From: Deltaproteobacteria bacterium
GTDB lineage: Bacteria > Desulfobacterota > Desulfobulbia > Desulfobulbales > SURF-16
Assembly (NCBI GenBank): GCA_016219175.1
Contig: JACRCD010000076.1
Span: forward strand, 62,001 to 126,000
DNA: 64,000 bases
Direction: 5' to 3'
In this document: one piece after another, positions 15,828-25,712 of the stretch
How the letters are laid out: each line of letters starts with the position of its first letter
How positions within the stretch are numbered: the stretch's first letter is position 1
Notes under the pieces: model-generated
Seen by the model: the letters and a program-made list of their open reading frames with translations, nothing else
Database searches by the model: none
What the model was told of the DNA's origin: nothing
Program-made: the position numbers and the translations under genes

Positions 15828-17600
15828 ATGTCTGAAAAATTAAATGAAAAACTTGGCAGCACCGCTGTCATCTGGAACCTGAGCGACCTGTACAGTTCCC
15901 CGCGGGACCCCGCCATCAAGGAAGATATTGACTTCTGCCAGGAGGAGGCCACCCTGATCCGCGAATCCTTTGCCGGCAAACTCGATACCCTGGTTCCGGC
16001 CGAGCTGGCCCGCCTGGTGCGCCGTTTTGAAAGAATTGAAACCTTCATCGCCAAGGTGGCGACCTTTGCCTTTCTCAATTTCACCACCCAGATAAAAAAC
16101 CAGGAAGCCGGGGGTTTTCTCCAGCAGGTCAAAGAAACCTCAAGCCGCATTGCCAGGGAAACGGTCTTCTTTGAACTGGAATGGAGCAAGATGGAGCAAA
16201 AGACGGCTGATCCGCTGCTGGCCGCCGGGGAAACCGCCCATTTCCGCCATTATCTGGAGAATATCCGCCGTTACGCCAGCCACATGCTCTCCCAATCCGA
16301 GGAAACGATCCTCATTGAAACAGCCCCGGTGGGCAGAAGCAGCTGGACCAATCTCTTTGAAAAGGTGCTGGGCCACATGCAGTTCGGCCCGTCAAAACGC
16401 ACCGAGGAAGAGGTCTTGTCCGATCTCTACTCCCAGGACAGGGAGGTGCGGCGCATGGCGGCCGAGGAGCTCACCGAGGGGCTGAAAGGCCAGCTGCACA
16501 TCCTCACCCACATCTTCAACACCGTGCTGGCCGACAAGATGATCAGCGACCGGCTGCGCAGCTATCCGTCCTGGATCAACTCCATGAATCTCGCCAATGA
16601 GCTCGAGGACGCAACCGTAGAGGTGCTGATTGGCGCGGCAACATCCCGTTATGACATCGTCAGACGCTATTATAAGGTAAAAAAAGAGCTGCTGGGGCTT
16701 GACGAACTGAAAGACTACGACCGCTATGCCCCCCTGCCGCACCTGCCGTCAGCAACCATCGGCTGGGAGGAATGCAAGGCAATGGTGCTCAGCGGCTTCC
16801 GCAATTTTTCGCCCAAAATGGCGGAAATCGCCTCCTTCTTCTTTGACCGCGACTGGATCCATGCCCCGGTTTTCGACGGCAAACGGGGCGGGGCCTTTGC
16901 CCATCCCTGCGTGCCCGAGGTGCATCCCTACGTTCTGGTGAACTACACGGGCAACATCCGCGATGTTTCCACCGTGGCCCATGAACTGGGCCACGGCGTG
17001 CACCAGTATCTGGCGGCCAAGCAGGGTTACTTTAACAGCAACACCCCCCTGGTCCTGGCCGAGACCGCCTCGGTATTCGCCGAACTGCTCATCTTCCACG
17101 ATCAGCTGACGGCGTTAAGCGATGTGGGACAGCGCAAGGCCTTTATCTGCCAGAAGCTGGAATCCATTTTCGCCACGGTTTTCCGCCAGGTGTCGATGAA
17201 CAGGTTTGAAAACCTTATTCACAACACCAGACGGGATGAGGGGGAACTCTCCGACAGCAGGCTCTCCGAACTGTGGATGACAACCCAGCGGGAGATGTTC
17301 GGCGATTCGGTTACCCTGACGGACAACTACGGAATCTGGTGGTCGTACATCCCCCACTTTCTCCACACCCCTGGCTATGTCTATTCCTATGCCTTCGGCG
17401 AACTGCTGGTGCTGGCGCTCTACAATCTCTACCAGAGCGAAGGCAAGGAGTTCATCCCGAAATATCTGCATCTTCTCAGCCAGGGCGGCAGTCTCTCCCC
17501 CTATGAACTGCTGCGGCCGTTTGGGGTGAATCTCGACGATCCCGCCTTCTGGCAGGGCGGGCTGTCCGTTATTGATCAGATGCTGAAAAGTATCGAGTAG
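15828..17600 (+). CDS. pepF: Oligoendopeptidase F (M3 metallopeptidase)
   Basis: This 590-aa peptidase has the zinc-binding HELGH motif at residues 385-389 (VAHELGHGVHQYLA) and the third-ligand glutamate segment VLAETASVFAEL about 25 residues on. The N-terminal helical part (WNLSDLYSSPRDPAI) is the usual PepF opening. M3B peptidases degrade oligopeptides of roughly 7-17 residues in the cytoplasm, and no signal peptide is present. GAAAGGAC lies upstream of ATG 15828. The AsmA-like gene begins only ten bases after its stop, suggesting co-transcription without an obvious functional link. Confidence 0.93.
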   Translation: MSEKLNEKLGSTAVIWNLSDLYSSPRDPAIKEDIDFCQEEATLIRESFAGKLDTLVPAELARLVRRFERIETFIAKVATFAFLNFTTQIKNQEAGGFLQQVKETSSRIARETVFFELEWSKMEQKTADPLLAAGETAHFRHYLENIRRYASHMLSQSEETILIETAPVGRSSWTNLFEKVLGHMQFGPSKRTEEEVLSDLYSQDREVRRMAAEELTEGLKGQLHILTHIFNTVLADKMISDRLRSYPSWINSMNLANELEDATVEVLIGAATSRYDIVRRYYKVKKELLGLDELKDYDRYAPLPHLPSATIGWEECKAMVLSGFRNFSPKMAEIASFFFDRDWIHAPVFDGKRGGAFAHPCVPEVHPYVLVNYTGNIRDVSTVAHELGHGVHQYLAAKQGYFNSNTPLVLAETASVFAELLIFHDQLTALSDVGQRKAFICQKLESIFATVFRQVSMNRFENLIHNTRRDEGELSDSRLSELWMTTQREMFGDSVTLTDNYGIWWSYIPHFLHTPGYVYSYAFGELLVLALYNLYQSEGKEFIPKYLHLLSQGGSLSPYELLRPFGVNLDDPAFWQGGLSVIDQMLKSIE

Positions 17601-17609
17601 CCATTCTGG

Positions 17610-20600
17610 ATGGGCCGGAAATATAAAATCATCCCGTTTGTTCTGCTGCTTACGGGACTGCTGGTTTACGTCGCTCCCAACCTCCTGTCAGTCAAGGAGA
17701 TCGGGGCAAGACTTGTCGAACAGGCAAGTTCCGCCATGCAGGCAGAGATCATCGTCGGCCGGCTGCACTGGAACTGGGATCCCCTGCCCCACCTGACCCT
17801 GGTTGACACCACGGTCACTCACCGGGATTTTAACCTGCGCTTGCCAGACAGCAGGATTTATCCGGACTGGTGGGCGCTGCTGGCCGGCCGGGTAAACCTG
17901 GGCCACCTCTCGCTGCGCAGCCCCGATATCACGCTTAACCCCTCCTTCTTTTCAGCAGCGGGGGGGGAGGCGCCGCCGCCTTTGCTAAATGTGACGGTGG
18001 AGGGCGGAACCCTGCATACCCCGTCCCTGACCTATGACAACATCACGGTCAAGGGTCAGTCGTTTGCCGATATCAACCTGAAGATCCGCAAAAAATCCGG
18101 GCATCTGGCCGTGACCTGGCTGGCCAGGTCGTCCTTTGCCGGTTTGCTCTCCCTGCAAGGCAAATTTTTCACGGAAAGCTCCTCCTATTCCTGCACCCTG
18201 GAGACTAAAAAATTCCGGCTGAGCGAGCTGATCGACTCCGCCTCCACCGTCATCCGCCCCTTGGCCGGGGGGACCGATTTCAACTGCGATATCATCGGCG
18301 ACGGCAAGCAAAACGTGCAGGTCCTCTTCAGCGGAGGGATTCCCGCCTTTTCCCTGCGGCGCCTGGAGAATCCCGTTGCCTTCACCTTCAATCAGGCCAA
18401 GCTGCTGCTGGAGAAAAACGGTCCGGATCTTTCCGCCAGAATTTTTGAATTGGGCATGATTGACCCGCTGGTCTCCTTCTCCGGCAAGGTCAGCCGTTCT
18501 CTTGCCCCGGATTCCACCACGCCCCTGTACCGGCTTGAACTCGCCGCCCGGGATATCGATTTAAGCGGGATACGCGGCAAACTGCTCACCCTGCTCGGCG
18601 ACGAACACATCACCGGCACGGTCTGCGATATTGTCCGGGCAGGGCGGGCAAAATCGGCAAGTTATGCCTTTAACGGCACGCTGGCGGAGTTTGCCAACCT
18701 GTCGGCCATGACCATTCATGTTGACGTGGACCAGGCCAGCATCCATGTGCCCGAGGTTGATCTCGATCTGGAGCGGGCCTCCGGACCCATCATTATAAAG
18801 GACGGCGTGATCCACGGCTACAACCTGACCTCCTGGCTCGACAGCCACTTCGGCTCAAACGGCTCGTTTTCCCTGGGACTTTCCGATGACAACTGGCTTT
18901 TCAAGCTCGATCTTGATATCGACGCGGACCTGGCCCTGCTGCCCCAAACCCTGCATCACCTCATCAAAAATGACGGCTTCGGAAACGAGGTGGGCAAATT
19001 TTCCGCCCAGGGGCGGAAGATGGGGCATCTGACCATCGGCGACGATCTGCGCGACTTCACGGTGGATGTCCAGGTGCCCGACATGAAGGACACCGAGGTC
19101 AATTATGAGCGGCTGATCTGGCCCGTCACCCTGCAGGCAGGCGCACTGCACATCCACGGCGACGAAATCGCCTGGCGGGAGGTGGCGGCCCAGGCCGGCC
19201 CCCATGTGATTCGTGAATTTTCAGGCAAGCTGTCCTGGGCTGACAGCAGCGCCGTTCCCTTTGGTGTGGAAAATTTCGCCGGCACACTTGATGCCGAGTC
19301 CCTGCTCACCGAACTGAACCGCTACCCATGGATCAACGAAGCCCTTGCCCCCCATGTCTCATCGCTGGCAGGCGCCATTTCCGTCAGCCGGGCCAAGGCG
19401 CAAGGCGCCCTGCTCTCCCCCTCCTCCTGGGGCTATGAGCTTGGAGCGGCCCTGGAAAACATCAGCTGCGACACCCCGTATCTGCCCCAAACCGTGACCA
19501 TCGCCAAGGGCGCCCTGGCATTGGAGACCAAGCGGGTCGCCCTGTCAGGGGCGGAAGTGACATTTCTCGACTCTCCCCTCACCCTGGCCACGGATCTCTC
19601 CCATGACCGTTTTTCAGGCTGGCAGGGGGGTCTGGAACTGACTGGGCCCGTTACCCAGGCCCAAGGCGACTGGCTGGCGGGTAAGGATTGGCTCCCGCAA
19701 CCTTTTTTCCCGAAAATTCCCTGTGAGCTTGACAAATTCAAAATAAACTTCAGCGGAGATGATGTCACCCTGCTTGGCGCCCTGCGGAACAAATCCCCGG
19801 CCGGCCTCCCCGTGACGGCCGGCCTTGACGTCCGGATCAGGGACGGCCGCCATGAGCGTTCGAGTTTTCATTTTGCCGGCGGGGAAAAAGAGGGTCTTAT
19901 CACCATGACCGGCGATTATTCGCTGTCCTTTCCGGAAATCGCCTTTCAGGGCAGCATTGACTGGCAGACGGTGACCACCGTCTTCAACAGCCAGACACTT
20001 CTTGGCGGAGAGCTGCATGGGGAGTTCACCCTCACTCCCCCGGGTCCGGACCAGGAGGGCTTTACCTTCACGGGCCTGGCTGAGGCGCATGACCTGCAAT
20101 GGCTATGGGGAAATTTGGCGCGGCCGGTCTCCATTGCCAGTCTGTCACTGCAAGGGGATGGGGAACATTTAGCCATCAACGACCTGCTCTTCACCTTTGA
20201 AAATGAAACGGTGAGCAGCAGCGGCGAACTCTCTTTTTATCCGCGGCACATCGAAACGGATCTCACCCTGCGCGCTGAAACCTTGTCGCAAAACACCCTC
20301 AGCCATTTCATCGAGGATTTAAACGTTTCTTTGGATAGCATCGGCAGCTCCGGAAACAGGCTCTCCACCTTTTCAAAAAAGATTACCGGCGGCATCGACA
20401 TTGAGGCCAAGGAATTTTCCTTTGCCGAAACAATCAAGGAAGGCAAGAGCGAAAGCTACAAGCTCACGCCCTTACAGGGGAGAATAGACTTTACCGGCCA
20501 GGGAGCAACCACGCTGCTTCTGACGGATTCCGGATTCTGCGGCCTGGCCATTGACGGTACTTTGACCTGGCAGGGAGAACAGAGCAGCAAGGAATTCATC

Positions 20601-21230
20601 CTGAAAAATCCGGATGGCTCCCCGGCGCTTTTTGATGATTTCCTGCCGTGTGCCGGGGTTAAAAAGAGGTTTCTCTCCGGTCCTTTTTCCGTCAACGCTA
20701 CCCTGACTGACGCAAATGGCACCCTGTCAGCAGGCAAGTTCGATTTGAAGGGTGAGGAAGGTGTCCTGGAAAAGATGGAAATCCTGTCCAAGATTTTCAA
20801 GCTCATCAATATTACGGACTATTATCAGGGCCTTTTTTCCGGCGGGTTCCGCTATAAGATGATGGAGATCCATGGTCATGTCGCTGATAATCTGCTTATT
20901 CTGGACAAGGCCGTCATGGAGGGAGAAGGGATGGATGTCATGGCCCAGGGCAACATCAACCTGCATAGCCTGGAAATGGATCTGACCTTTTTCATTGTGC
21001 CGTTCAAGTCACTTGACAAGATCATCAACATGGTGCCGCTGGTGGGCCGTATCGTCGGCGGCAAGAAACGCCACATCGTCACCTACCCGCTGCGGGTGAC
21101 GGGCAAGCTGAAGGAACCCGACATCACGGTGCTTTCACCCACGGCAATCGGCAAGGCAGCAATCGACTTCATCTTTGACACCATTACCTTTCCGCTTGAT
21201 ATCCTGCCCTTGCCGGAGGGGGAGAAGTAG
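17610..21230 (+). CDS. Large AsmA-like / YhdP-type inner-membrane-anchored protein
   Basis: This 1206-aa protein has an N-terminal membrane anchor (IIPFVLLLTGLLVYVAPNLL) followed by the typical AsmA opening (VKEIGARLVEQASSAMQAEIIVG...LHWNWDPLPHLTL) and a very long, repeat-like beta-rich body. Near the C-terminus it has the AsmA_2/YhdP-like stretch with VDGDG-poor beta strands and VPLVGRIVGGKKRHIVTYP. AsmA-family proteins (AsmA, TamB, YhdP) span the periplasm as beta-taco tubes that probably move lipids between membranes. I infer the same here. It follows pepF by ten bases. The start ATG 17610 is the only good one, and the residues after it give the anchor. It is one of the longest genes in the window, with no internal break. 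Confidence 0.83.
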   Translation: MGRKYKIIPFVLLLTGLLVYVAPNLLSVKEIGARLVEQASSAMQAEIIVGRLHWNWDPLPHLTLVDTTVTHRDFNLRLPDSRIYPDWWALLAGRVNLGHLSLRSPDITLNPSFFSAAGGEAPPPLLNVTVEGGTLHTPSLTYDNITVKGQSFADINLKIRKKSGHLAVTWLARSSFAGLLSLQGKFFTESSSYSCTLETKKFRLSELIDSASTVIRPLAGGTDFNCDIIGDGKQNVQVLFSGGIPAFSLRRLENPVAFTFNQAKLLLEKNGPDLSARIFELGMIDPLVSFSGKVSRSLAPDSTTPLYRLELAARDIDLSGIRGKLLTLLGDEHITGTVCDIVRAGRAKSASYAFNGTLAEFANLSAMTIHVDVDQASIHVPEVDLDLERASGPIIIKDGVIHGYNLTSWLDSHFGSNGSFSLGLSDDNWLFKLDLDIDADLALLPQTLHHLIKNDGFGNEVGKFSAQGRKMGHLTIGDDLRDFTVDVQVPDMKDTEVNYERLIWPVTLQAGALHIHGDEIAWREVAAQAGPHVIREFSGKLSWADSSAVPFGVENFAGTLDAESLLTELNRYPWINEALAPHVSSLAGAISVSRAKAQGALLSPSSWGYELGAALENISCDTPYLPQTVTIAKGALALETKRVALSGAEVTFLDSPLTLATDLSHDRFSGWQGGLELTGPVTQAQGDWLAGKDWLPQPFFPKIPCELDKFKINFSGDDVTLLGALRNKSPAGLPVTAGLDVRIRDGRHERSSFHFAGGEKEGLITMTGDYSLSFPEIAFQGSIDWQTVTTVFNSQTLLGGELHGEFTLTPPGPDQEGFTFTGLAEAHDLQWLWGNLARPVSIASLSLQGDGEHLAINDLLFTFENETVSSSGELSFYPRHIETDLTLRAETLSQNTLSHFIEDLNVSLDSIGSSGNRLSTFSKKITGGIDIEAKEFSFAETIKEGKSESYKLTPLQGRIDFTGQGATTLLLTDSGFCGLAIDGTLTWQGEQSSKEFILKNPDGSPALFDDFLPCAGVKKRFLSGPFSVNATLTDANGTLSAGKFDLKGEEGVLEKMEILSKIFKLINITDYYQGLFSGGFRYKMMEIHGHVADNLLILDKAVMEGEGMDVMAQGNINLHSLEMDLTFFIVPFKSLDKIINMVPLVGRIVGGKKRHIVTYPLRVTGKLKEPDITVLSPTAIGKAAIDFIFDTITFPLDILPLPEGEK

Positions 21231-21253
21231 AAACGAAGAAGAGAGAAGCGAAG

Positions 21254-21462
21254 GGTGGGCACGTCTTTATCGTGCCCACCTGGGATGTCCTGTCGGGAAA
21301 GGGTTCCCGACATGCGACTCCTGTAACGCGGCGGTGTCCCTCCCCGCGTGCGCAACAAAACAGCCGTTGCGCACCCTACCCTGCTGCCCTTGGAAAATGT
21401 TGTTATTCCGAAGTGTTACGGTGGCCTGCGTAGGGTGGGCACGGCTTTATCGTGCCCACCGG
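21254..21462. repeat. REP cluster (A-B-A)
   Basis: Type A: GTGGGCACG at 21255-21263 with CGTGCCCAC at 21271-21279. Type B: GCGTGCGCAAC at about 21346-21356 with GTTGCGCACCC at 21366-21376. Type A again: GTGGGCACG at 21435-21443 with CGTGCCCAC at 21451-21459. They fill the 270 bases between convergent genes and may stabilise both transcripts. Confidence 0.85.
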
Positions 21463-21501
21463 CATTCGTTGCGCACCCGCCTTCTGCCTTCGCCCTTCCA
21501 A

Positions 21502-22713
21502 TTACAGCCTGCCCTTCAAGGCCGCCCGCCAGATCCGGCGTGCCGTCTCTTCCTTGGCAAGCAAGGGGAAATCAAGCTGTCCGCCCTGGCGGTCCAGCAA
21601 AATCACCCGGTTGGTATCGACGGCAAAACCGCTGTCTGGGGCCGTGATATCATTAATGACGATAAAATCGAGATTTTTCCTTTCCAGCTTTTCCCGGCCG
21701 TGTTCCAGCAGATTGGTGCTTTCCGCGGCAAAACCGATGAGCAGCGGCGGGATGGCGCGCTGATTTTTTATCTCACCGAGCTTGTGCAGGATATCCCGGT
21801 TCGGCTCAAGTTCGAGTGCGGCCTTTTCTCCGGTCTTCTTTATCTTGTCCGCAGAGAACACGGCAGGCCGGTAATCGGAAACAGCGGCGGCCTTGACGAT
21901 GATATCCGCGGTATCAAAGCGGCTCAGCACTTCCCGGTACATTTCCGCGCCAGTCCGCACCTTGATGCATTCAACGCCTGCCGGCGGGATAAGCTGCGCG
22001 GGGCCGCTGATCAAAATGACCTTGGCCCCCAGCTCCCTGGCCGTGGCGGCCATGGCGTAGCCCATTTTGCCGGATGAGCCGTTACTCAGAAAGCGTACCG
22101 GATCAAGGGGTTCTTCCGTGGGACCGGCGGTAACGATAACGGTTTTGCCGGCAAGATCCTGGGGCGACAGGGCTGCGATTACGGCTTCCCGCACATGCGC
22201 CCATTCCGGCAGCCGGCCCGGCCCTTCCTCGTCACAGGCCATCATGCCGCTCTCAGGGTCGAGCACCCTGTAACCGAATTTTTTCAGCTTTTCTATATTC
22301 TCCTGGGTTGCCGCATGCTGATACATCTTGCTGTTCATGGCCGGACAGACGACAATTTTCGCCTCACTGGCCAAAACGATGGCGGACAGCAGATCATCAG
22401 CCAGACCATGGGCCAGCCTGGCAATGGTCTGGGCCGTGGCCGGGGCGACGAGGATGAGATCACTTTCCCTGGCCAGCCTGATGTGGGGGATCTTTTCTTC
22501 ATCCTGGCTGTCGAACATGGAGCCGTAAACCCGGTTTCCCGTCAAGGCGGCAAAGGTCAGGGGCGTGACGAATTTAGCGGCAGCCCTGGTCATGACCACC
22601 TTGACCTCGGCCTCTTCCCGCCGCAGCGACCGGACCCAGTCGCAGACCTTGTAGGCGGCAATGGAACCCGTGATGCCGCAAAGTATGTTCCTGTTTTCAA
22701 AAATTCCAGTCAT
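21502..22713 (-). CDS. coaBC: Coenzyme A biosynthesis bifunctional protein CoaBC
   Basis: This 403-aa protein joins phosphopantothenoylcysteine decarboxylase and phosphopantothenate-cysteine ligase. The flavin-binding N-terminal half has GITGSIAAYKVCDWVR, the CPAMNSKMYQHAAT substrate-clamp motif and the VLDPESGMMACDEEGPGRL segment with the active-site cysteine region. The C-terminal half starts with VIVTAGPTEEPLDPVRFLSN and SSGKMGYAMA for nucleotide binding. It makes 4'-phosphopantetheine in CoA synthesis, relevant to the acetyl-CoA metabolism encoded downstream. Length and order are standard. The start is ATG 22713 (MTGIFENRNILCG). Confidence 0.95.
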   Translation of the reverse strand: MTGIFENRNILCGITGSIAAYKVCDWVRSLRREEAEVKVVMTRAAAKFVTPLTFAALTGNRVYGSMFDSQDEEKIPHIRLARESDLILVAPATAQTIARLAHGLADDLLSAIVLASEAKIVVCPAMNSKMYQHAATQENIEKLKKFGYRVLDPESGMMACDEEGPGRLPEWAHVREAVIAALSPQDLAGKTVIVTAGPTEEPLDPVRFLSNGSSGKMGYAMAATARELGAKVILISGPAQLIPPAGVECIKVRTGAEMYREVLSRFDTADIIVKAAAVSDYRPAVFSADKIKKTGEKAALELEPNRDILHKLGEIKNQRAIPPLLIGFAAESTNLLEHGREKLERKNLDFIVINDITAPDSGFAVDTNRVILLDRQGGQLDFPLLAKEETARRIWRAALKGRL

Positions 22714-22734
22714 AATTTTTTAATAATCACCCAA

Positions 22735-23253
22735 TTAATTCAAAGGAGATACGGAATAGCTGTCCGAGCTGCCGGAACCGCCACTGCCGGAGCCGGACTC
22801 CTGCGAGATATAAATATTGACCACGGTCTTGAAATTCAATTTATTTTCGGAAATGGTAATCATGCAGGTCTTATCGGGTTTGGTAAAAATGAGAAGATAG
22901 TTTTTCGCCTTGACGATGCCGGAAAGTTTCCAGCCGTTTTTCGGCATTGAACCCTCAAAAAAATCGGAAAGGGAAATGACGTCGATGCGACCTTCGAAAT
23001 TCAAGACCCCGCCGTTAAAGGAATCGGTTTTGACGTACATGGAATTTTCCCGGTTCATGTTCAGTCCGTCAGGAATGAGAACCTCCCGGAAATCAGGCGG
23101 ATAATAAGGCTGGCTGGACGAGGAAATACCCTGTTGCTGCTGGGTATTGTCGCTCCCCATGCCGCCGAAGGAAGTGCATCCCGCCAGCAGGGAAAAAGAG
23201 AAGAGCAGAGCGAGGGAACGAACGGCGATATACTGTTTACTTTTGGAAAACAT
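22735..23253 (-). CDS. Lipoprotein of unknown function
   Basis: This 172-aa protein has an N-terminal signal ending in the lipobox LLAGC (about residues 21-25), so it is a lipid-anchored envelope protein. The body has a beta-rich segment (MYVKTDSFNGGVLNFEGRID) that resembles DUF-type beta domains of small lipoproteins, and it ends with a low-complexity Gly/Ser tail (SGSGSGGSGSSD). GGAGG lies six bases before ATG 23253. Its start overlaps the end of the upstream nitroreductase gene by 17 bases, so translation is probably coupled. I do not recognise a function. Confidence 0.8.
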   Translation of the reverse strand: MFSKSKQYIAVRSLALLFSFSLLAGCTSFGGMGSDNTQQQQGISSSSQPYYPPDFREVLIPDGLNMNRENSMYVKTDSFNGGVLNFEGRIDVISLSDFFEGSMPKNGWKLSGIVKAKNYLLIFTKPDKTCMITISENKLNFKTVVNIYISQESGSGSGGSGSSDSYSVSPLN

Positions 23254-23776
23254 CGGTAGCCTCCTGGGGAAACGTTTTTAATATGAATTCATCAAGCTCT
23301 TTCCGTGATGATTTTTGATTGCGGTGCAGCGGATAGCCGATGGCAAGCACGGCCATGAGATCGTACCGTGCGGAGAGGGCAAAGATGGCGTTTACTTTTT
23401 CCTTGTTTTTCAGGATCTGCCCGAGCCAGACTGCTCCCAGCCCCAGAGCTTCCGCGGCCAGCAGCATATTTTGCAGACAGGCCCCGGCGGCCTGATGATC
23501 CTTCACCGCGTCGTACATGGCCTCGGTGTCCAGATAGACGGCGATCAGCGCACGGGCAGCCAGGACAATGTGACGGTAATGGGTGGTTTCGCTTATTTTT
23601 CCCCGCATCACGTCATCGGTGACAATGACAAAACGCCAGGGCTGGTTATTAAGCCCCGAAGGCGCCCAGGTGCCGGCCCGGACGATCTCGAGCAGGTCCG
23701 GCATGGCCACGGCGCCATCGCTAAACTCCCTGATGCTGCGTCTTGCATAAATGGCAGATAAAACAGACTGTGTCAT
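23237..23776 (-). CDS. Nitroreductase family protein
   Basis: This 179-aa protein is a small FMN-dependent nitroreductase: AIYARRSIREFSDGAV at the N-terminus (phosphate-contacting RRS-R), GTWAPSGLNNQPWRFVIVTD near residue 35, and AAEALGLGAVWLGQI followed by AIGYP near the end. Such enzymes use NAD(P)H and FMN on nitroaromatics, quinones or enones; the real substrate here is unknown. It is followed without a gap by the lipoprotein gene. The start is ATG 23776. Confidence 0.9.
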   Translation of the reverse strand: MTQSVLSAIYARRSIREFSDGAVAMPDLLEIVRAGTWAPSGLNNQPWRFVIVTDDVMRGKISETTHYRHIVLAARALIAVYLDTEAMYDAVKDHQAAGACLQNMLLAAEALGLGAVWLGQILKNKEKVNAIFALSARYDLMAVLAIGYPLHRNQKSSRKELDEFILKTFPQEATDVFQK

Positions 23777-23968
23777 TTACGTGATACCTCGCTTACACCC
23801 TCTCGTGAAAATTTTCATTGTTTAATACCCCTTTGTTGCAGGAATTTCAATAATTTGTTAGATGGTTTGTAACTGTTTCAGAGGATAGAGCGCCATATTG
23901 AAATAAAAACATCCTTTCATTGATAATTGTCAATTTTCAAGTATCAATTGTTAATTGAGTCCCATTCC

Positions 23969-24793
23969 GTGTCGAAAAAGAAAAAACATAGTCCCCTGCC
24001 CGTTCTGGCCGAAGGCTCCATCCTGGTTGACACCCATTGTCATCTTGACATGCTCGCTGACGGCGGAAGGGATGCCGGACAGGTCATTGACCGGGCCTTT
24101 GCCGCCGGGGTGCGGTCCATCATTACCATCGGCATTGACATACAGACCTCCCGGCGGGCGCTGGAGTTCGCCAAAAAAAATTCCGGGGTTTTCGCCGCTG
24201 TCGGGGTGCATCCCCACCATGCCGGGGAAGTAAACGGCAAGACCCTGGCCGAGCTGAAAGAAATGGCTCGGGATGAGCGGGTGGTCGCCTATGGCGAAAT
24301 CGGCATCGACACAGTCAAGGACCATGCCCCCCTTGTTGTCCAGGAAAAGGCCTTTATCAGCCAGCTGTTGCTGGCCCGAGAACTTGGGCTGCCGGTTGTT
24401 GTTCATAACAGGGAGGCCCATGCCGAGATTCATGGGCTGCTCAAACAGCACGGCCCCTTGCCGGCGGGCGGGGTCATCCATTGTTTTTCAGGCGACGGAG
24501 AGATGGCCCTGAAATTTGTCGAACTGGGATTTTATATCTCCATCCCCGGCGTGGTGACCTTTAACAAGGCGGAAATGCTGCAGGAGGCCGTGCGCGCCGT
24601 TCCCTTAAGCGCCCTCCTTATTGAGACGGACGCCCCGTTTCTGGCCCCCGTCCCCTTCCGGGGAAAAACCAATGAGCCGGCTTACTCCCTCTATACGGCC
24701 CAGAAAATCGCCGAATTAAAGGGTTTAAGCCTTGATGAGGTTGCCAGGGCCACCACGGCCAACGCCGCCAAGCTCTTCGGCATATCCGTTTAG
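23969..24793 (+). CDS. TatD family metal-dependent hydrolase (DNase)
   Basis: This protein of about 274 aa has the TatD signature set: VDTHCHLD with two metal-binding histidines, VGVHPHHAGEV, VAYGEIGIDTV (bridging Glu), VVHNREAH, GVIHCFSGDGEMA and LIETDAPFLAP (metal-binding Asp). TatD proteins are TIM-barrel amidohydrolase-fold nucleases. Start choice is uncertain: GTG 23969 (VSKKKKHSPLP) has a weak GAG 8-12 bases upstream, whereas a TTG at 23927 adds 14 residues with no family support. The stop codon TAG is shared with the first base of a MITE-like repeat. Confidence 0.9.
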   Translation: MSKKKKHSPLPVLAEGSILVDTHCHLDMLADGGRDAGQVIDRAFAAGVRSIITIGIDIQTSRRALEFAKKNSGVFAAVGVHPHHAGEVNGKTLAELKEMARDERVVAYGEIGIDTVKDHAPLVVQEKAFISQLLLARELGLPVVVHNREAHAEIHGLLKQHGPLPAGGVIHCFSGDGEMALKFVELGFYISIPGVVTFNKAEMLQEAVRAVPLSALLIETDAPFLAPVPFRGKTNEPAYSLYTAQKIAELKGLSLDEVARATTANAAKLFGISV

Positions 24794-24895
24794 GGTCCGT
24801 TATAAAATAACCATTACAGATTTGATATCACCTATACGGCCCCTTATGCCGTTGCCGCGCATGGTGTGTTACAGTAATTTATTGACAACGGCTTA
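24793..24895. mobile_element. MITE-like repeat, copy 1
   Basis: About 103 bases are nearly identical to 42922-43024. The ends are inverted (GGTCCGTTATAAAATAA against TTTATTGACAACGGC), and the interior reads TATACGGCCCCTTATGCCGT. No coding capacity. It starts in the stop codon of tatD and ends about 30 bases before the yggS gene, so it could supply the terminator of the first and promoter parts of the second. Confidence 0.75.
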
Positions 24896-24924
24896 GTCCA
24901 TAATTTTTATTACCCATATCAGCC

Positions 24925-25629
24925 ATGCCGGATATTAAAGAAAATTTAAAAGAAATCAGGGAACGCATCAGCAAGGCGGCGCTGCGGGCGAGCCGTGACC
25001 CGCAGTCGGTCAGACTGGTGGCGGTGAGTAAAAAAATTGATCTGCCCCGTATCCAGGAGGCCATTCTCGCCGGCCAATTGATATTCGGCGAAAACTACAT
25101 GCAGGAGGCCAGGGAAAAAATCAAGGGGGGCGGCGAGAGGGCGCAGTGGCATTTTATCGGCCATATTCAGTCGAAAAAGGCCAAGGATGCCGCCACCCTG
25201 TTTGATATGGTTCACACGGTGGACCGCCTGAAACTGGCCAGGGCCCTTGACCAGTACGCCGGCCGGGAATACCGGGTCCTGCCGGTTCTCGTCCAGGTCA
25301 ATGTGGGGGAGGAAGAGCAGAAGGAGGGCGTGTTGCCGGAGCGGGCCGAAGAGCTCCTGCAGTCAATGCTGGACCTGCCGAGCCTGCGGGTAAAAGGGTT
25401 GATGACCATGCCTCCGTTTATGGCTAATGCCGAGGAGGTCCGTCCCTATTTCCGGCGGTTACGGGAAATGGCCGAGTATTTCGCGGGCAAGGGCTACTTC
25501 GGAGACCAGGAAGGTTTCGAGCTTTCCATGGGCATGTCGGGCGACTTTGAAGTAGCCGTTGAGGAGGGCGCCACCCTGGTGCGGGTGGGCACGGCCCTGT
25601 TCGGAGCCCGTCCCCCTGGCCGGCAGTAA
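24925..25629 (+). CDS. YggS/PROSC family PLP-binding protein (PLP homeostasis)
   Basis: This 234-aa protein is an alanine-racemase-fold PLP protein: LVAVSKKIDL with the PLP lysine at residue 36, FGENYMQEA, WHFIGHIQSKKAKDA, VLVQVNVGEEEQKEG, LRVKGLMTMPPF, ELSMGMSGDFEVAVEEGATLVRVGTALFG. These are all the YggS landmarks. The family lacks racemase activity and buffers vitamin B6 pools. Gene length matches the family. It starts at ATG 24925 after a MITE-like repeat, and no partner gene is coupled. Confidence 0.95.
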   Translation: MPDIKENLKEIRERISKAALRASRDPQSVRLVAVSKKIDLPRIQEAILAGQLIFGENYMQEAREKIKGGGERAQWHFIGHIQSKKAKDAATLFDMVHTVDRLKLARALDQYAGREYRVLPVLVQVNVGEEEQKEGVLPERAEELLQSMLDLPSLRVKGLMTMPPFMANAEEVRPYFRRLREMAEYFAGKGYFGDQEGFELSMGMSGDFEVAVEEGATLVRVGTALFGARPPGRQ

Positions 25630-25712
25630 AAAAAACGGGTAACGATCCAGTTGTCTGGAGCGGGCCATGGCCGTGATCGGCTTCCCACCGGTTTTCGCCT
25701 TGATCCGGATCG